Below, one piece after another: positions 1-10,316 of a stretch of DNA of 64,000 nucleotides; within the stretch, counting starts at the first letter, position 1, and every line of letters starts with the position of its first letter. The DNA comes from Pseudarthrobacter enclensis (GTDB lineage Bacteria > Actinomycetota > Actinomycetes > Actinomycetales > Micrococcaceae). The notes beneath the pieces are model-generated. The model saw only the letters and a list, made by a program, of their open reading frames with translations. It was not told where the DNA came from and did not search any database. The DNA is taken from positions 62,001-126,000 of the forward strand of contig NZ_KQ758600.1 in assembly GCF_001457025.1 (NCBI RefSeq), given 5' to 3'. A program made the position numbers and the translations under genes.

Positions 1-1439
1 TCGCCGACATCACCAACGGGCGCCTGGACGCCGATCCCGGAATCACGCCCCTGACGGTGGTGACGGATTCACGCGAAGCCGTACCGGGTTCGCTCTACGT
101 CGCAAAACCCGGCGAGCACGCCGACGGCCACGATTTCATCGCGCAGGCCTTCGCGGCAGGTGCAGTCCTTGCGCTGGTGGAACGGGAAACCGACGGACCG
201 GACGGCACGCGGTTCCCCGCCGTCGTCGTTCCCGATGCCGTCCTGGCCATGGGCGCCCTGGCCGCCGAAGCGGTCCGCCGCATCCGTACCGCCCGGGCCG
301 GCAAGGGCCAGGAACTGACAGTGGTGGGCATCACCGGTTCCGCCGGCAAGACCACCACCAAGGACCTCCTCGCCGGGCTGTTCGCCGCCCACGGCAAGAC
401 CGTTGCCCCGAAGGGGTCGTACAACGGCGAAGTGGGCGTTCCCCTCACTGTCTTCCAGGCCGACGCCGGCACCCGCTACCTTGTGATCGAGATGGGGGCC
501 ACCGGGATCGGGCACATCCGTTACCTCGCCGACATGGTGAAGCCGGACATCGGCGTGGTACTGGCCGTGGGAACCGCGCACGCGGGCGAATTCGGGGGAG
601 TGGAGAACATTGCCCTCGCCAAGGGCGAGATGGTGGAGGGCCTTTCCGCCGGCGGGACCGCAATCATCAACCTCGACGACGAACGGGTCGCCGCGATGCG
701 CAGCCGGACGTCGGCCACGGTCCTGGGCTTCTCAGCCGAAGGACGCGGCGAAGCTGCCGTGCAGGCGCTGCATGCCGATACCAACAGCCAGGGCAACCCG
801 GAGTTCGACCTCCAGCTGCCAGGCGACGGCCCGCACCACGTCAGCAGCAAACTCATCGGTGCCCACCACACCGGCAACCTGCTCGCCGCCGCGGCCGCCG
901 CATTCGCCGCCGGCCTGACCGGCGCCGACATCGCCGCAGGGCTCAGCAGCCAGGCGCCCGCCAGCCGCTGGCGGATGGAACGTACGGAACGCCCTGACGG
1001 CGTCACCATCATCAACGACGCCTACAACGCCAACCCGGAGTCCATGCGGGCAGCGCTGCGGACACTCGCCGACCTGGGCCGGGGCCGCCGCACCTGGGCG
1101 GTCCTGGGCGCAATGCTCGAACTTGGCGAGGATTCCATCCGCGAACACACCGCGGTGGGGACACAGGTGGTACGCCTGAATATCTCCCGGCTGGTGGTGG
1201 TGGGACGCGAAGCCCGCCCGTTGTACGTCTCGGCGGTCCAGGAAGGGTCCTGGGGCGACGAATGCATCTTCGCCGAGACGGCCGACGAAGCCTACGACAT
1301 CCTCAGCGACGGGCTCGAACCCGGCGACCTGGTGCTCTTCAAGTCCTCCAACAGCGTGGGACTGCGCCACTTGGGCGATCGGATAGCATTACCCCCACAA
1401 ACCCCCCAGCACGCCGATGAAAGGAGCACTCTGCTGTGA
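1..1439 (+). CDS. murF: UDP-N-acetylmuramoyl-tripeptide--D-alanyl-D-alanine ligase MurF (5' end outside window)
   Basis: MurF adds D-Ala-D-Ala to UDP-MurNAc-tripeptide, the last cytoplasmic step of peptidoglycan precursor synthesis. The reading frame is open from base 3, before the first ATG at 57, and the upstream residues ([13 protein letters not shown]...) fit the MurF N-terminal domain, so the true start lies just left of the window. The frame gives 478 residues, near full family length. The Mur-ligase P-loop [12 protein letters not shown] is present, as are the central-domain [11 protein letters not shown] motif and the C-terminal VLGAMLELG segment. The stop overlaps the mraY start by 4 bp (GTGA), so the two are translationally coupled in the dcw operon. 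Confidence 0.96.
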   Translation, partial: ADITNGRLDADPGITPLTVVTDSREAVPGSLYVAKPGEHADGHDFIAQAFAAGAVLALVERETDGPDGTRFPAVVVPDAVLAMGALAAEAVRRIRTARAGKGQELTVVGITGSAGKTTTKDLLAGLFAAHGKTVAPKGSYNGEVGVPLTVFQADAGTRYLVIEMGATGIGHIRYLADMVKPDIGVVLAVGTAHAGEFGGVENIALAKGEMVEGLSAGGTAIINLDDERVAAMRSRTSATVLGFSAEGRGEAAVQALHADTNSQGNPEFDLQLPGDGPHHVSSKLIGAHHTGNLLAAAAAAFAAGLTGADIAAGLSSQAPASRWRMERTERPDGVTIINDAYNANPESMRAALRTLADLGRGRRTWAVLGAMLELGEDSIREHTAVGTQVVRLNISRLVVVGREARPLYVSAVQEGSWGDECIFAETADEAYDILSDGLEPGDLVLFKSSNSVGLRHLGDRIALPPQTPQHADERSTLL

Positions 1440-2545
1440 TTGCACTTTTGATCGGTGCCGGACTGGCCCTGCTGTGCGCCCTGGTGGGCACCCCCTTGTT
1501 CATCCGCCTGCTGGTACGCCGCGGCTACGGCCAGTTCATCCGCGACGACGGCCCCACCTCGCACCACACCAAGCGCGGGACGCCCACCATGGGCGGCACC
1601 GTGGTGGTGGCGGCCGTGCTGCTCAGCTACGGATTGACCCACCTCATCATGTTCATGATGAACCCCGATTCGCCCGGCCCCTCGGCCTCGGCGCTGATCC
1701 TGCTCTTCCTGATGGTGGGCATGGGCCTGGTGGGGTTCCTCGACGACTTCATTAAGATCTCGCGCCAGCGCAGCCTGGGACTGAACGCCAAGGCCAAACT
1801 GATCCTGCAGGCCGCGGTCGGCGTCATCTTCGCCATCCTCGCCCTGAACTTTCCGGACGAATCCGGGCTCGCGCCGGCGTCCACCAAGATTTCCCTGGTC
1901 CGCGACCTGCCCTGGCTGGACCTGGCCTTCGGCGGTACCGTCCTTGGCGCAATCCTTTTCGTGATCTGGTCCAACCTGATCGTCACGGCGGCCACCAACG
2001 GCGTGAACCTCACCGACGGGCTGGACGGCCTCGCCGCAGGTGCCTCCGTCATGGTGTTCGGCGCGTACACGCTGATGGGAATCTGGCAGAGCAACCAGGC
2101 CTGCGGTTCGCCCCGCGAAGCCGGCAGCGGCTGCTACTCCGTCAGGGACCCGCTAGACCTTGCACTGCTGGCTGCCATCATGAGCGCCGCGCTGGTGGGC
2201 TTCCTGTGGTGGAACACCTCACCGGCCAAGATCTTCATGGGCGACACCGGATCCCTCGCCATCGGCGGCGCGATCGCGGGCTTCGCCATCCTGTCCCGCA
2301 CCGAACTGCTGCTGGGCATCATCGGCGGACTTTTCGTTCTCATCACCCTCTCCGTCATCATCCAGGTGGGCTACTTCAAGGCAACCGGCGGCAAACGCGT
2401 GTTCAAGATGGCGCCGCTGCAGCACCACTTCGAGCTCAAGGGATGGGCGGAAGTCACGGTGGTGGTCCGGTTCTGGATCCTCGGCGGCCTGTTCGTCGCC
2501 GTCGGCCTGGGTATCTTCTACGCTGAATGGGTTGTGCTGCTGTGA
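1436..2545 (+). CDS. mraY: Phospho-N-acetylmuramoyl-pentapeptide-transferase MraY
   Basis: MraY is the integral membrane enzyme that transfers phospho-MurNAc-pentapeptide to undecaprenyl phosphate, forming lipid I. The 369-residue product has about ten hydrophobic segments and the family signatures: the Asp pair in [33 protein letters not shown] and the late HHFELKGW motif. The GTG start at 1436 overlaps murF and gives the expected hydrophobic N-terminus. The stop overlaps the GTG chosen for murD by 4 bp. Length and motif order are normal and I see nothing unusual. Confidence 0.97.
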   Translation: MIALLIGAGLALLCALVGTPLFIRLLVRRGYGQFIRDDGPTSHHTKRGTPTMGGTVVVAAVLLSYGLTHLIMFMMNPDSPGPSASALILLFLMVGMGLVGFLDDFIKISRQRSLGLNAKAKLILQAAVGVIFAILALNFPDESGLAPASTKISLVRDLPWLDLAFGGTVLGAILFVIWSNLIVTAATNGVNLTDGLDGLAAGASVMVFGAYTLMGIWQSNQACGSPREAGSGCYSVRDPLDLALLAAIMSAALVGFLWWNTSPAKIFMGDTGSLAIGGAIAGFAILSRTELLLGIIGGLFVLITLSVIIQVGYFKATGGKRVFKMAPLQHHFELKGWAEVTVVVRFWILGGLFVAVGLGIFYAEWVVLL

Positions 2546-4104
2546 CCGTCTCCTCGCGCCTGGAAAACCTCGTTACCTGGGATTCTGACTGGGCCGGGCT
2601 GCGGGTGGCAGTTACCGGCATCGGCGTCTCCGGCTTCGCCGCCGCGGACACCCTGATCGAACTCGGCGCCCGCGTGGTGGTGGTCGATGCAGCCACCAGC
2701 GACACCGCCAAAGCCTCCGCCGATACCCTGAAGATCGTCGGTGCGGCCGACGTCCTGCTCGGTGAGGAAGCCGTCACGAGGATTCCCCGGATTGACGGCG
2801 AACTGCCGGAACTGATTGTCACTTCACCCGGCTGGCGGCCCGACCAGGCGCTGCTGGCGGCCGCCGCCCGTGCGCACATCCCGGTGTGGGGCGACGTCGA
2901 ACTCGCCTGGCGGGTCCGCCGGCGCGAAGGCCGCAAGACCGCCGACTGGCTGGCCATCACCGGCACCAACGGCAAGACCACCACCGTGGGCCTGACGGAG
3001 TCCATGCTGCGAGCGGCAGGCCTGAAAGCCATCGCCGTAGGCAACGTGGGCACCCCCATCCTGGACGCCCTCCGCGACCCCGTCGAGTACGACGTCCTCG
3101 CCGTGGAACTGTCCAGTTTCCAGCTGCACTGGGCCGAATCCCTGTCACCGGTGGCCAGCGTCTGCCTGAACGTCGCCGAAGACCACGTGGACTGGCACGG
3201 ATCCTACGACTCCTACCTCGCGGACAAGGCAAAGGTCTACGAGGGCACCCAGAAGGCCTGCATCTACAACGCCGAGCAGTTCGAGACCGAACGCATGGTG
3301 GAGAACGCCGACGTGGTGGAGGGATGCCGCGCCATCGGGTTCACCACCAACACCCCCGCCATCAGCATGCTCGGCGTGGTCGAGAACCTCCTGGTGGACC
3401 GCGCGTTCATCGAAGAACGGCGCGACAGTGCCGCCGAACTGGCGGCCCTCAGCGACCTGGGCGCCCTCGCTCCCCGGCACATGGTGGCCAACGCGCTGGC
3501 GGCCGCAGGACTGGTCCGCGCCTACGGCGTGGACCCGTCAGCGGTCCGGCAGGGCATCAGGGACTACGTTCCCGGCGACCACCGCATCCAGCCCGTGGCC
3601 CGCCACAACGGTGTCCTGTGGATCAACGATTCCAAGGCCACCAACCCGCACGCGGCCGCCGCCTCACTGGCAGCGTTCAGCAAGGTCGTGTGGATCGCCG
3701 GCGGACTGTCCAAGGGCGTCACCTACGACGACCTGGTGCGGGAGCAGGCGCACCGGCTCAAGGCGGTAGTCCTGATTGGCGCCGACTCCGCAAGCCTCGC
3801 CGAGGCCCTCCGGCGACACGCGCCGGATGTCCCGGTGATCGCCGCGGCGTCGGGTGACACTGAAGAGGTGCAGTCTGCTGCAACGGAAAGTGCCACAGAT
3901 ACCGGTTCCACCCTGCCGGGGGAACAGGTCATGGCGCTGGCCGTCGCGGCAGCAGCCCGTCACGCCGAATCCGGTGACACTGTGCTGATGGCTCCGGCCG
4001 CTGCCTCCATGGATCAGTTCTCTTCCTACGCACACCGTGGCAACGCATTCATCGAAGCCGTCCGCGGGTTGGTGGAAGGGCAGGCCAAGACCGGCGAGGA
4101 GTAA
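2542..4104 (+). CDS. murD: UDP-N-acetylmuramoyl-L-alanine--D-glutamate ligase MurD
   Basis: MurD adds D-glutamate to UDP-MurNAc-L-Ala in the cytoplasm. The N-terminal Rossmann segment [21 protein letters not shown], the P-loop [11 protein letters not shown], the [12 protein letters not shown] motif and [13 protein letters not shown] identify it. I chose GTG 2542, which overlaps the mraY stop as GTGA and gives 520 residues. An ATG at 2527 in the same frame would add five residues but overlap mraY by 19 bp. The protein is somewhat long for MurD because of an extra segment before the C-terminus (about residues 434-455, rich in Thr, Ser and Glu). Confidence 0.95.
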   Translation: MTVSSRLENLVTWDSDWAGLRVAVTGIGVSGFAAADTLIELGARVVVVDAATSDTAKASADTLKIVGAADVLLGEEAVTRIPRIDGELPELIVTSPGWRPDQALLAAAARAHIPVWGDVELAWRVRRREGRKTADWLAITGTNGKTTTVGLTESMLRAAGLKAIAVGNVGTPILDALRDPVEYDVLAVELSSFQLHWAESLSPVASVCLNVAEDHVDWHGSYDSYLADKAKVYEGTQKACIYNAEQFETERMVENADVVEGCRAIGFTTNTPAISMLGVVENLLVDRAFIEERRDSAAELAALSDLGALAPRHMVANALAAAGLVRAYGVDPSAVRQGIRDYVPGDHRIQPVARHNGVLWINDSKATNPHAAAASLAAFSKVVWIAGGLSKGVTYDDLVREQAHRLKAVVLIGADSASLAEALRRHAPDVPVIAAASGDTEEVQSAATESATDTGSTLPGEQVMALAVAAAARHAESGDTVLMAPAAASMDQFSSYAHRGNAFIEAVRGLVEGQAKTGEE

Positions 4105-4106
4105 CA

Positions 4107-5444
4107 ATGGTCAGCACGCCAACACGCCGGCAGCCAGCAGGACGCCAGGGCCACCGGCCCGGCTCCACCGCCACCAAGGCGCAGCCTCCGGCGACGCTCC
4201 CGGTCCGGCTCAAGCAGGGATACCGCAGGTTCTGGTCGGCACTCGAAGGCAACGGAACCTCCCGCAACGGCTCAACCTACTACCTCATCCTCGGGTCCAC
4301 GCTCGCGCTGACGGCCATTGGCATCATGATGGTGCTGTCCGCGTCGAGCGTCGAGTCCATCGCTGCCGGGAAGTCGCCGTACGGCGACGCCCTGAAGCAG
4401 GGAATGTTCGCGGGGATCGGCATCTTCACCATGTTCGTGCTGTCCCGCATCAACGTGGTGTGGCTGAAACGGCTGGCCTACCCTGCGATCATCACTGCCG
4501 TGGTGCTGCTGGGACTGGTCCAGGTGGTCGGCGCCGAGGTGAACGGCAACAAGAACTGGATCGACCTCGGCGGCATCACGTTCCAGCCGTCGGAGGCGTC
4601 AAAGCTCGCACTGGCGCTCTGGATGGCCACGGTACTGGCCATGAAGGGGAAGCTGCTGCGGCAGTGGCAGCACATCGTGGTCCCGGCGGTGCCAATGGCC
4701 ATCGTCATCATCGGCCTGGTGCTGGTGGGCAATGACCTTGGCACGGCCATGATCATCATGATGATTGCCGCCGCAGCCCTGTTCTTCGCCGGCGTCCCGC
4801 TGTATTTCTTCGGGATCGCCGGGCTCATGGGCGCGGCAGGCGCAGCGATCATGGCCGTCACCAGCTCCAACCGGATGTGCCGCATCACCTCATGGTGGAC
4901 CGGGGAGTCCTGCGCGGACGGCATCGACGCCAACTACCAGGCCACCAACGGGCTCTACGGGCTCGCTTCCGGCGGCTGGCTCGGCGTCGGACTCGGACAA
5001 AGTCGGCAGAAGTACAGCTGGATCCCGGAAGCCCACAACGACTTCATCTTCGCGATCATCGGCGAGGAACTCGGACTGGTGGGGACCGTCGTCGTGCTCA
5101 TCCTGTTCGCGATCCTGGGCGCTGCGATCTACCGCGTCGTCGTCGCCCAGGAGGATACCTTCCACCGCGTCCTGGCCGGCACCATCATGGTGTGGCTCCT
5201 GGGCCAGGCCACCGTGAACATGTCCGTGGTGACCGGCCTGATGCCCGTCATCGGCGTCCCGCTGCCCTTCATCTCCTATGGCGGCTCCGCACTGCTGATG
5301 TCCCTCTGCGCCATCGGCGTGGTGCTGTCCCTGGCACGGGAACAGATGGCGCCCGCCATGCGGCCCAAACGGATGCTGAAATTCAAGGCCATGGGGCGGG
5401 AGAAAACCCCACGGAAACCCAAGACTGCAAGAAAGCGTGCCTGA
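4107..5444 (+). CDS. ftsW: Lipid II polymerase / division protein FtsW (SEDS family)
   Basis: FtsW is the septal SEDS peptidoglycan glycosyltransferase that works with a class B PBP. The 445-residue protein has a basic cytoplasmic N-terminal tail of about 50 residues, about ten membrane segments and a basic C-terminal tail (MRPKRMLKFKAMGREKTPRK). The SEDS signature TGLMPVIGVPLPFISYGG is near the end of the membrane region. The ATG lies 2 nt after the murD stop and follows a GGCGAGGAG ribosome site inside murD. RodA is the paralogous alternative, but the position between murD and murG makes FtsW the clear call. Confidence 0.95.
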   Translation: MVSTPTRRQPAGRQGHRPGSTATKAQPPATLPVRLKQGYRRFWSALEGNGTSRNGSTYYLILGSTLALTAIGIMMVLSASSVESIAAGKSPYGDALKQGMFAGIGIFTMFVLSRINVVWLKRLAYPAIITAVVLLGLVQVVGAEVNGNKNWIDLGGITFQPSEASKLALALWMATVLAMKGKLLRQWQHIVVPAVPMAIVIIGLVLVGNDLGTAMIIMMIAAAALFFAGVPLYFFGIAGLMGAAGAAIMAVTSSNRMCRITSWWTGESCADGIDANYQATNGLYGLASGGWLGVGLGQSRQKYSWIPEAHNDFIFAIIGEELGLVGTVVVLILFAILGAAIYRVVVAQEDTFHRVLAGTIMVWLLGQATVNMSVVTGLMPVIGVPLPFISYGGSALLMSLCAIGVVLSLAREQMAPAMRPKRMLKFKAMGREKTPRKPKTARKRA

Positions 5445-5450
5445 CCCCAC

Positions 5451-6551
5451 ATGAACCCGAAGTCCCCCTCCATCGTCCTGGCCGGCGGCGGAACAGCCGG
5501 CCACATCAGCCCGCTCCTGGCCATCGCCGCTGCGCTGCGGACGGCGTCCCCCGGCGCGGCAATCCTCGCCGTCGGCACGCCATCGGGCATGGAAACCCGG
5601 CTCGTCCCGGCAGCCGGCGTGGAACTGGCAACGATCGACAGGGTGCCGTTCCCGCGGAAACCGTCCGCCGATCTGCTGCGCCTTCCGGGCCGGCTGGCCG
5701 CCGCAGTGCGCCAGGCCGGGGACATTCTTGACCGTGCCTCGGCCGATGTCCTCGTCGGGGTTGGCGGCTACGTCTGCACACCGATGTACCTCGCAGCCCG
5801 CAAGCGCCGGATCCCCATCGTCATCCATGAGGCGAACGCCCGCCCGGGGCTGGCCAACAAGGTCGGTGCCCGGTTCACCGACCGGGTGGCCGTCGCCTTC
5901 GAGGGGACCCCGCTGCGCCACGCCCGCCACGTCGGCATGCCGATGCGCACCGATATCTCCGGACTGGACCGGTCCGCAGCGCGCACATCCGCACGGGAAA
6001 CCCTGGGACTGGACCCCGCGCAGCCCACGCTCATCGTCACCGGCGGCTCCTCGGGCGCCCAAAGCATCAACCGCACCATTGCCGCCTCCGTGGGCCAGCT
6101 TGCCGCCGCGGGCATCCAGACGCTGCACATCACCGGGCGGGGAAAATCCGTGCTGGACGGCGCCGGCCAACCCTTGACGGCGCCCGGCTACCGCCAGGTG
6201 GAGTACGTCGACGGCATGGAACTGGTCTACGCAGCTGCGGACGTGCTGCTGGCCCGGGCCGGTGCCGCAACCGTCTGTGAGGTCGCCGCCGTCGGTGTTC
6301 CCGCGGTCCTGGTGCCCCTGCCCATCGGGAACGGGGAGCAGGCACTGAACGCCGCCGGCCTGGTGGCCGCCGGGGGAGCCCTCCTGGTGCAGGACCGGGA
6401 CTTCACCGACGAATGGCTCGCCAAGGAACTGGTCCCGCTGGTCACCGACAAAGCCCGGCTGGCCACCATGGAAGCCAACTCGTACCGCCTTGGCGTCCGG
6501 GACGCCGACCGGCGGATGGCCACCCTCGTCCTGGAAGCGGTATCCGCATGA
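5451..6551 (+). CDS. murG: UDP-GlcNAc:lipid I N-acetylglucosaminyltransferase MurG
   Basis: MurG adds GlcNAc to lipid I on the inner membrane face to make lipid II. The 366-residue GT-B protein has the N-terminal loop [11 protein letters not shown], the [19 protein letters not shown] segment, the acceptor-side [12 protein letters not shown], the [10 protein letters not shown] loop of the second domain and the donor-binding [23 protein letters not shown]. It starts 6 nt after ftsW and its TGA overlaps the murC ATG (ATGA). Normal length and order. Confidence 0.97.
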   Translation: MNPKSPSIVLAGGGTAGHISPLLAIAAALRTASPGAAILAVGTPSGMETRLVPAAGVELATIDRVPFPRKPSADLLRLPGRLAAAVRQAGDILDRASADVLVGVGGYVCTPMYLAARKRRIPIVIHEANARPGLANKVGARFTDRVAVAFEGTPLRHARHVGMPMRTDISGLDRSAARTSARETLGLDPAQPTLIVTGGSSGAQSINRTIAASVGQLAAAGIQTLHITGRGKSVLDGAGQPLTAPGYRQVEYVDGMELVYAAADVLLARAGAATVCEVAAVGVPAVLVPLPIGNGEQALNAAGLVAAGGALLVQDRDFTDEWLAKELVPLVTDKARLATMEANSYRLGVRDADRRMATLVLEAVSA

Positions 6552-7936
6552 ACAACCCCACCAACGGTTCCCCGGCCGGCTCCCTGGCCTCCCTGGGCAA
6601 CGTCCACTTCATCGGCGTCGGCGGTGTCGGCATGTCCGCCGTCGCCCGCATCATGGTGGCCCGCGGCGTCCCGGTCAGCGGGTCCGACGCCAAGGACCTG
6701 CCGGTCATGGCCGACCTCTCCGCGCAGGGCGCACGGATCGCCGTCGGTTACTCCGCCGCCAACCTCGGCGACGCCCGGACGGTGGTGGCAGGCTCAGCCA
6801 TCCGGGACGACAACCCGGAGCTGGCCGCGGCGCGGGAGGCAGGCCTTCCTGTCCTTCACCGGTCCGAAGCCCTGGCCGCCACGATGGGGGAGGACACCGT
6901 GGTCACCATCGCCGGCACGCACGGCAAGTCCACCACCACGTCCATGGTCACCGTCCTGCTCCAGGGCGCCGGACTGGACCCGTCGTTCGCCATCGGAGCC
7001 AACGTCCCCGCGCTCGGCGTCAACGCCGCCAGCGGAACGTCGGACATCTTCGTTGCCGAGGCCGACGAATCCGACGGATCGTTCCTGAACTACCGGCCCC
7101 GCATCGCCGTCGTCACCAACGTGGAAGCGGACCACCTGGACCACTACGGAACCGCCGAAGCCGTGTACGAATCCTTCGACCGGTTCACGGCCCTGCTGCC
7201 GGCCGGCGGGCTGCTGGTGGCCTGCGCGGACGACGCCGGCGCACGCGCCCTCGCGGAACGCACCCGGAGCCGCGGCAACACCCGCGTCCTGCTCTACGGC
7301 ACCTCGGAGGACGCCGATGTGCTGCTGCACGACGACGGACCGGGCAGCGTCGCCGTCTCCATCCCCGAGGGCCGGTTCAGCCTCGCCCTGCAGGTCCCCG
7401 GGCGCCACAACGCCCTCAACGCTGCCGCTGCGTTCGCGGTTGCCCTGGAACTCGGGGTGGACCCCGCCGCCGCCGCAGCCGCCCTGGGAGGTTTCTCCGG
7501 CGCAGCCCGCCGCTTCGAACTCAAAGGCGAGGCACGCGGCGTCAGGGTCTTCGATGACTATGCGCACCATCCCACGGAGGTCCGGGCAGCGCTGACCGCC
7601 GCACGCTCGGTGGCAGCCGGGCACAAGGTGCACGTCCTGTTCCAGCCGCACCTGTTCTCCCGCACGCGCGAATTCGCCCGTGAATTCGCCGCGGCCTTGG
7701 ACCTTGCAGACACGGCACTGGTCCTGGACATCTACCCCGCGCGCGAGGACCCCATTCCCGGTGTCACCAGCCAACTGATCACCGGCCACATGGCCGGTGG
7801 AGGCCGGCTGGCGGCCGCCGGCGAGGCCGTTGCCCTCATCGCGGACGCTGCCCGCGAAGGCGACATCGTGCTGACGGCCGGCGCAGGGGACGTGACCGCG
7901 TACGGGCCCAGGATCGTCGAGGCCCTGCGTGGCTAG
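6548..7936 (+). CDS. murC: UDP-N-acetylmuramate--L-alanine ligase MurC
   Basis: MurC adds L-alanine to UDP-MurNAc, the first amino-acid step of the stem peptide. The ATG at 6548 overlaps the murG stop (ATGA) and gives 462 residues. The frame is open further upstream inside murG, but that extension is Pro/Gly/Arg-rich out-of-frame sequence and not part of the gene. Motifs are [16 protein letters not shown] near the N-terminus, the P-loop [32 protein letters not shown] and the C-terminal [12 protein letters not shown] and [12 protein letters not shown]. Its end overlaps ftsQ by 8 bp. Confidence 0.97.
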   Translation: MNNPTNGSPAGSLASLGNVHFIGVGGVGMSAVARIMVARGVPVSGSDAKDLPVMADLSAQGARIAVGYSAANLGDARTVVAGSAIRDDNPELAAAREAGLPVLHRSEALAATMGEDTVVTIAGTHGKSTTTSMVTVLLQGAGLDPSFAIGANVPALGVNAASGTSDIFVAEADESDGSFLNYRPRIAVVTNVEADHLDHYGTAEAVYESFDRFTALLPAGGLLVACADDAGARALAERTRSRGNTRVLLYGTSEDADVLLHDDGPGSVAVSIPEGRFSLALQVPGRHNALNAAAAFAVALELGVDPAAAAAALGGFSGAARRFELKGEARGVRVFDDYAHHPTEVRAALTAARSVAAGHKVHVLFQPHLFSRTREFAREFAAALDLADTALVLDIYPAREDPIPGVTSQLITGHMAGGGRLAAAGEAVALIADAAREGDIVLTAGAGDVTAYGPRIVEALRG

Positions 7937-8891
7937 CACGCGGCGCCCCACTTACACCCCGGTGCGCGGCAAGGAAACGTCCGGTGCCGGAAGCCGGCCC
8001 GGAACGCAGGAGGACGGCGGCACGGACGACGTGATCTCTGCCTCCCGCAACGTACCCGCGGCAACGGGCAAGCCCGCCTCTTCCGGCAGGATCCCGCCAG
8101 GGAAGACCTCGACAGGGAAGACCTCGACAGGGAAGGCCTCGCCGGGGAAGGACGCTCCGGCGCCGGGCGCCAACGTCCTGGCGTTCCCGGAACCCAAAGG
8201 CAGGCGCCGCAGGCGCAGGGTGCTGACCGCCGTCGCCACGGTGTGCGTGCTGGTGGCGGCCCTCCTGGCGGCCGCCATCTATTCTCCGGTCTTGGCACTC
8301 CACACGGTCTCGGTGTCCGGAACATCGCTGCTGTCGCCCGCCCAGGTCCAGGCCGCGCTTGAACCGCTCAAGGGCAAGCCGCTGCCGCAGATCACCGACG
8401 ATGAAGTCCGGAGCCTCCTCGAACCCCTTGTCCAGGTGAAATCAGTCTCCGCCGAGGCCCGTCCGCCGTCGGAACTTGCCGTCATTGTCCGGGAACGTAT
8501 CCCGGTGGCCCTGGTGAAGCAGGGGGAGCAGTACAAGCTGGTGGATGTCGACGGTGTTCAGCTGGCCACGACCGCGGACCCGGCGGCCGTCTCCCTGCCG
8601 CTGATTGACGGCGGCGCCGGTGCCATCGGCCAGGACTTGTTCAAGGCCACTGCTGCCGTCCTGGGAGCGCTGCCCGCCGACGTCCTGGCAAAGCTGTCCA
8701 ACGCCTCCGCAAAGTCCGTGGACGCCGTGGAACTCAAGCTCGTGGACGGCCAGACCATCGTCTGGGGAAACGCCTCGGAAAAGGAACTCAAGGCCAAGGT
8801 TCTCGCCGCTTTGCTGAAGGTCCCGGCAGACCCGAAGAACCCCGTACAGGTGTATGACGTCAGTGTCCCGAGGCATCCGGTGACACGGTAA
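7929..8891 (+). CDS. ftsQ: Cell division protein FtsQ (POTRA domain)
   Basis: FtsQ is the bitopic scaffold of the divisome. The 320-residue product has a long polar cytoplasmic N-terminus (about 1-97), one membrane segment (about 98-121, RVLTAVATVCVLVAALLAAA), a POTRA domain starting at LHTVSVSGTSLLSPAQVQ, and an FtsQ/DivIB domain. The start is GTG 7929, 8 bp inside murC. The cytoplasmic tail carries four short G-K-(T/A)-S-type repeats near residues 58-75, encoded by a 15-bp tandem repeat, which is unusual for the family. Sequence conservation of FtsQ is low, but position and architecture fit. Confidence 0.93.
   Translation: MASTRRPTYTPVRGKETSGAGSRPGTQEDGGTDDVISASRNVPAATGKPASSGRIPPGKTSTGKTSTGKASPGKDAPAPGANVLAFPEPKGRRRRRRVLTAVATVCVLVAALLAAAIYSPVLALHTVSVSGTSLLSPAQVQAALEPLKGKPLPQITDDEVRSLLEPLVQVKSVSAEARPPSELAVIVRERIPVALVKQGEQYKLVDVDGVQLATTADPAAVSLPLIDGGAGAIGQDLFKATAAVLGALPADVLAKLSNASAKSVDAVELKLVDGQTIVWGNASEKELKAKVLAALLKVPADPKNPVQVYDVSVPRHPVTR
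8099..8158 (+). repeat. 15-bp tandem repeat, four units, inside ftsQ
   Basis: Two identical units (AGGGAAGACCTCGAC at 8099-8113 and 8114-8128) are followed by two diverged units at 8129-8143 and 8144-8158. The period is a multiple of three, so copy number can change without a frameshift. The repeat lies in the disordered cytoplasmic tail of FtsQ. Confidence 0.85.
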
Positions 8892-8991
8892 GCTGCTAAC
8901 TTCCCGGTATTAATCCGACACGCGGACCCGGTCATTGAATGTCGGAACCAGAGGAAATACCGTCACAGACATGAGTTACTTGACATAACTA

Positions 8992-9012
8992 TAACCTTCA
9001 ACTCGAAGGTTA
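8992..9012. promoter_or_regulatory. 8-bp-arm inverted repeat upstream of ftsZ
   Basis: TAACCTTC (8992-8999) and GAAGGTTA (9005-9012) are perfect inverted arms around a 5-nt AACTC loop, in the only sizeable gap (about 185 bp) of the murF-yggS run, 64 bp before the ftsZ start. A TTGACA sits at 8980-8985, but no good -10 lies 16-18 bp downstream. The repeat could be an operator or a weak 5'-UTR hairpin. There is no T tract, so termination is unlikely. Confidence 0.5.
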
Positions 9013-9075
9013 AGGTTGCTGGTTTCAAGCTCACCATCAGTTTTCGCAATAAGACACGAACAAGGGACACGTAAC

Positions 9076-10308
9076 GTGGCAGCTCCGCAGAATTACTTGG
9101 CCGTCATCAAAGTCGTCGGCATCGGCGGCGGTGGCGTGAACGCAGTCAACCGCATGATCGAGGTCGGCCTCCGAGGTGTTGAATTCATCGCCATCAACAC
9201 CGACGCCCAGGCCCTGCTGATGAGCGACGCCGACGTCAAGCTCGACGTCGGCCGTGAGCTGACCCGTGGCCTCGGCGCCGGCGCCAACCCGGAGGTCGGC
9301 AAGCAGGCCGCCGAAGACCACGCCGACGAGATCGAGGAAGTCCTCCGCGGAGCGGACATGGTGTTCGTCACGGCCGGCGAAGGCGGCGGCACCGGCACCG
9401 GCGGCGCCCCCGTCGTGGCCCGCATCGCGCGCTCCCTTGGCGCCCTGACCATCGGCGTCGTGACCCGTCCCTTTACCTTCGAGGGCCGTCGCCGCGCCGG
9501 TTCCGCGGAGGCCGGCATCGACGCGCTCCGCGACGAGGTCGACACCCTGATCGTGATCCCCAACGACCGGCTCCTCTCCATCAGCGACCGCAACGTCTCC
9601 GTCCTGGACGCCTTCCGCTCCGCTGACCAGGTGCTGCTGTCCGGTGTCCAGGGCATCACGGACCTGATTACCACACCGGGCCTGATCAACCTCGACTTCG
9701 CCGACGTCAAGTCCGTCATGCAGGGCGCAGGCTCCGCGCTCATGGGCATCGGCTCCGCCCGGGGCGAAGACCGCGCCGTCAAGGCCGCCGAGCTCGCCAT
9801 CGCCTCGCCGCTGCTGGAGGCATCCATCGACGGCGCCCACGGCGTGCTGCTCTCCATCCAGGGCGGCTCGGACCTCGGCCTGTTCGAAATCAATGAGGCC
9901 GCCCGCCTGGTGCAGGAAGTGGCCCACCCCGAAGCCAACATCATCTTCGGCGCTGTGATCGACGACGCCCTCGGCGACGAAGCCCGCGTCACCGTCATCG
10001 CGGCAGGGTTCGACGACGTCAAGGCCACCTCGCCCTCCATGGACCAGTCGCAGCCACAGGCTGCGCCGCAGCGTCCTGCGGCCCCCGCGGCCGCGCCGGC
10101 GCAGGCGCCGGCATCCGGAAACCACCAGTCCAACGTCCACCCTGTGCACGCAGGCGTGGGTGCTGCCGGCCTGAGCAACTGGGGGCAGCAGCGGCCGGCC
10201 GCGGTCCCCGCGGACTCCGGGTTCGACGTCGACCTGCCCTCCGTGGTGGAGCCGGACCTCACCGGCAGCCACGCGGACGACCTGGATGTCCCCGACTTCC
10301 TGAAGTAG
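9076..10308 (+). CDS. ftsZ: Cell division GTPase FtsZ
   Basis: FtsZ is the tubulin-like GTPase that forms the division ring. I chose GTG 9076 (AAGGGA ribosome site about 10 nt upstream), giving 410 residues beginning [20 protein letters not shown]. The frame extends upstream to 9016, but those residues are not FtsZ-like. The tubulin signature GGGTGTG falls at about residues 103-109, followed by the T7-loop region and a Pro/Ala/Gln-rich linker (about 315-375). The conserved C-terminal peptide, ending [10 protein letters not shown], is where SepF and FtsW dock. No ftsA is nearby, as expected in actinobacteria where SepF anchors FtsZ. Confidence 0.98.
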   Translation: MAAPQNYLAVIKVVGIGGGGVNAVNRMIEVGLRGVEFIAINTDAQALLMSDADVKLDVGRELTRGLGAGANPEVGKQAAEDHADEIEEVLRGADMVFVTAGEGGGTGTGGAPVVARIARSLGALTIGVVTRPFTFEGRRRAGSAEAGIDALRDEVDTLIVIPNDRLLSISDRNVSVLDAFRSADQVLLSGVQGITDLITTPGLINLDFADVKSVMQGAGSALMGIGSARGEDRAVKAAELAIASPLLEASIDGAHGVLLSIQGGSDLGLFEINEAARLVQEVAHPEANIIFGAVIDDALGDEARVTVIAAGFDDVKATSPSMDQSQPQAAPQRPAAPAAAPAQAPASGNHQSNVHPVHAGVGAAGLSNWGQQRPAAVPADSGFDVDLPSVVEPDLTGSHADDLDVPDFLK

Positions 10309-10316
10309 GCAGCGAG

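Noticed and set aside
8980..9008. TTGACA at 8980 as a -35 for ftsZ
   Set aside because: No -10 with a 16-18-bp spacer; the position at 17 bp reads TCGAAG.
9016..9075. Longer ftsZ start at 9016
   Set aside because: Residues before MAAPQNY are not FtsZ-like, and a ribosome site precedes GTG 9076.
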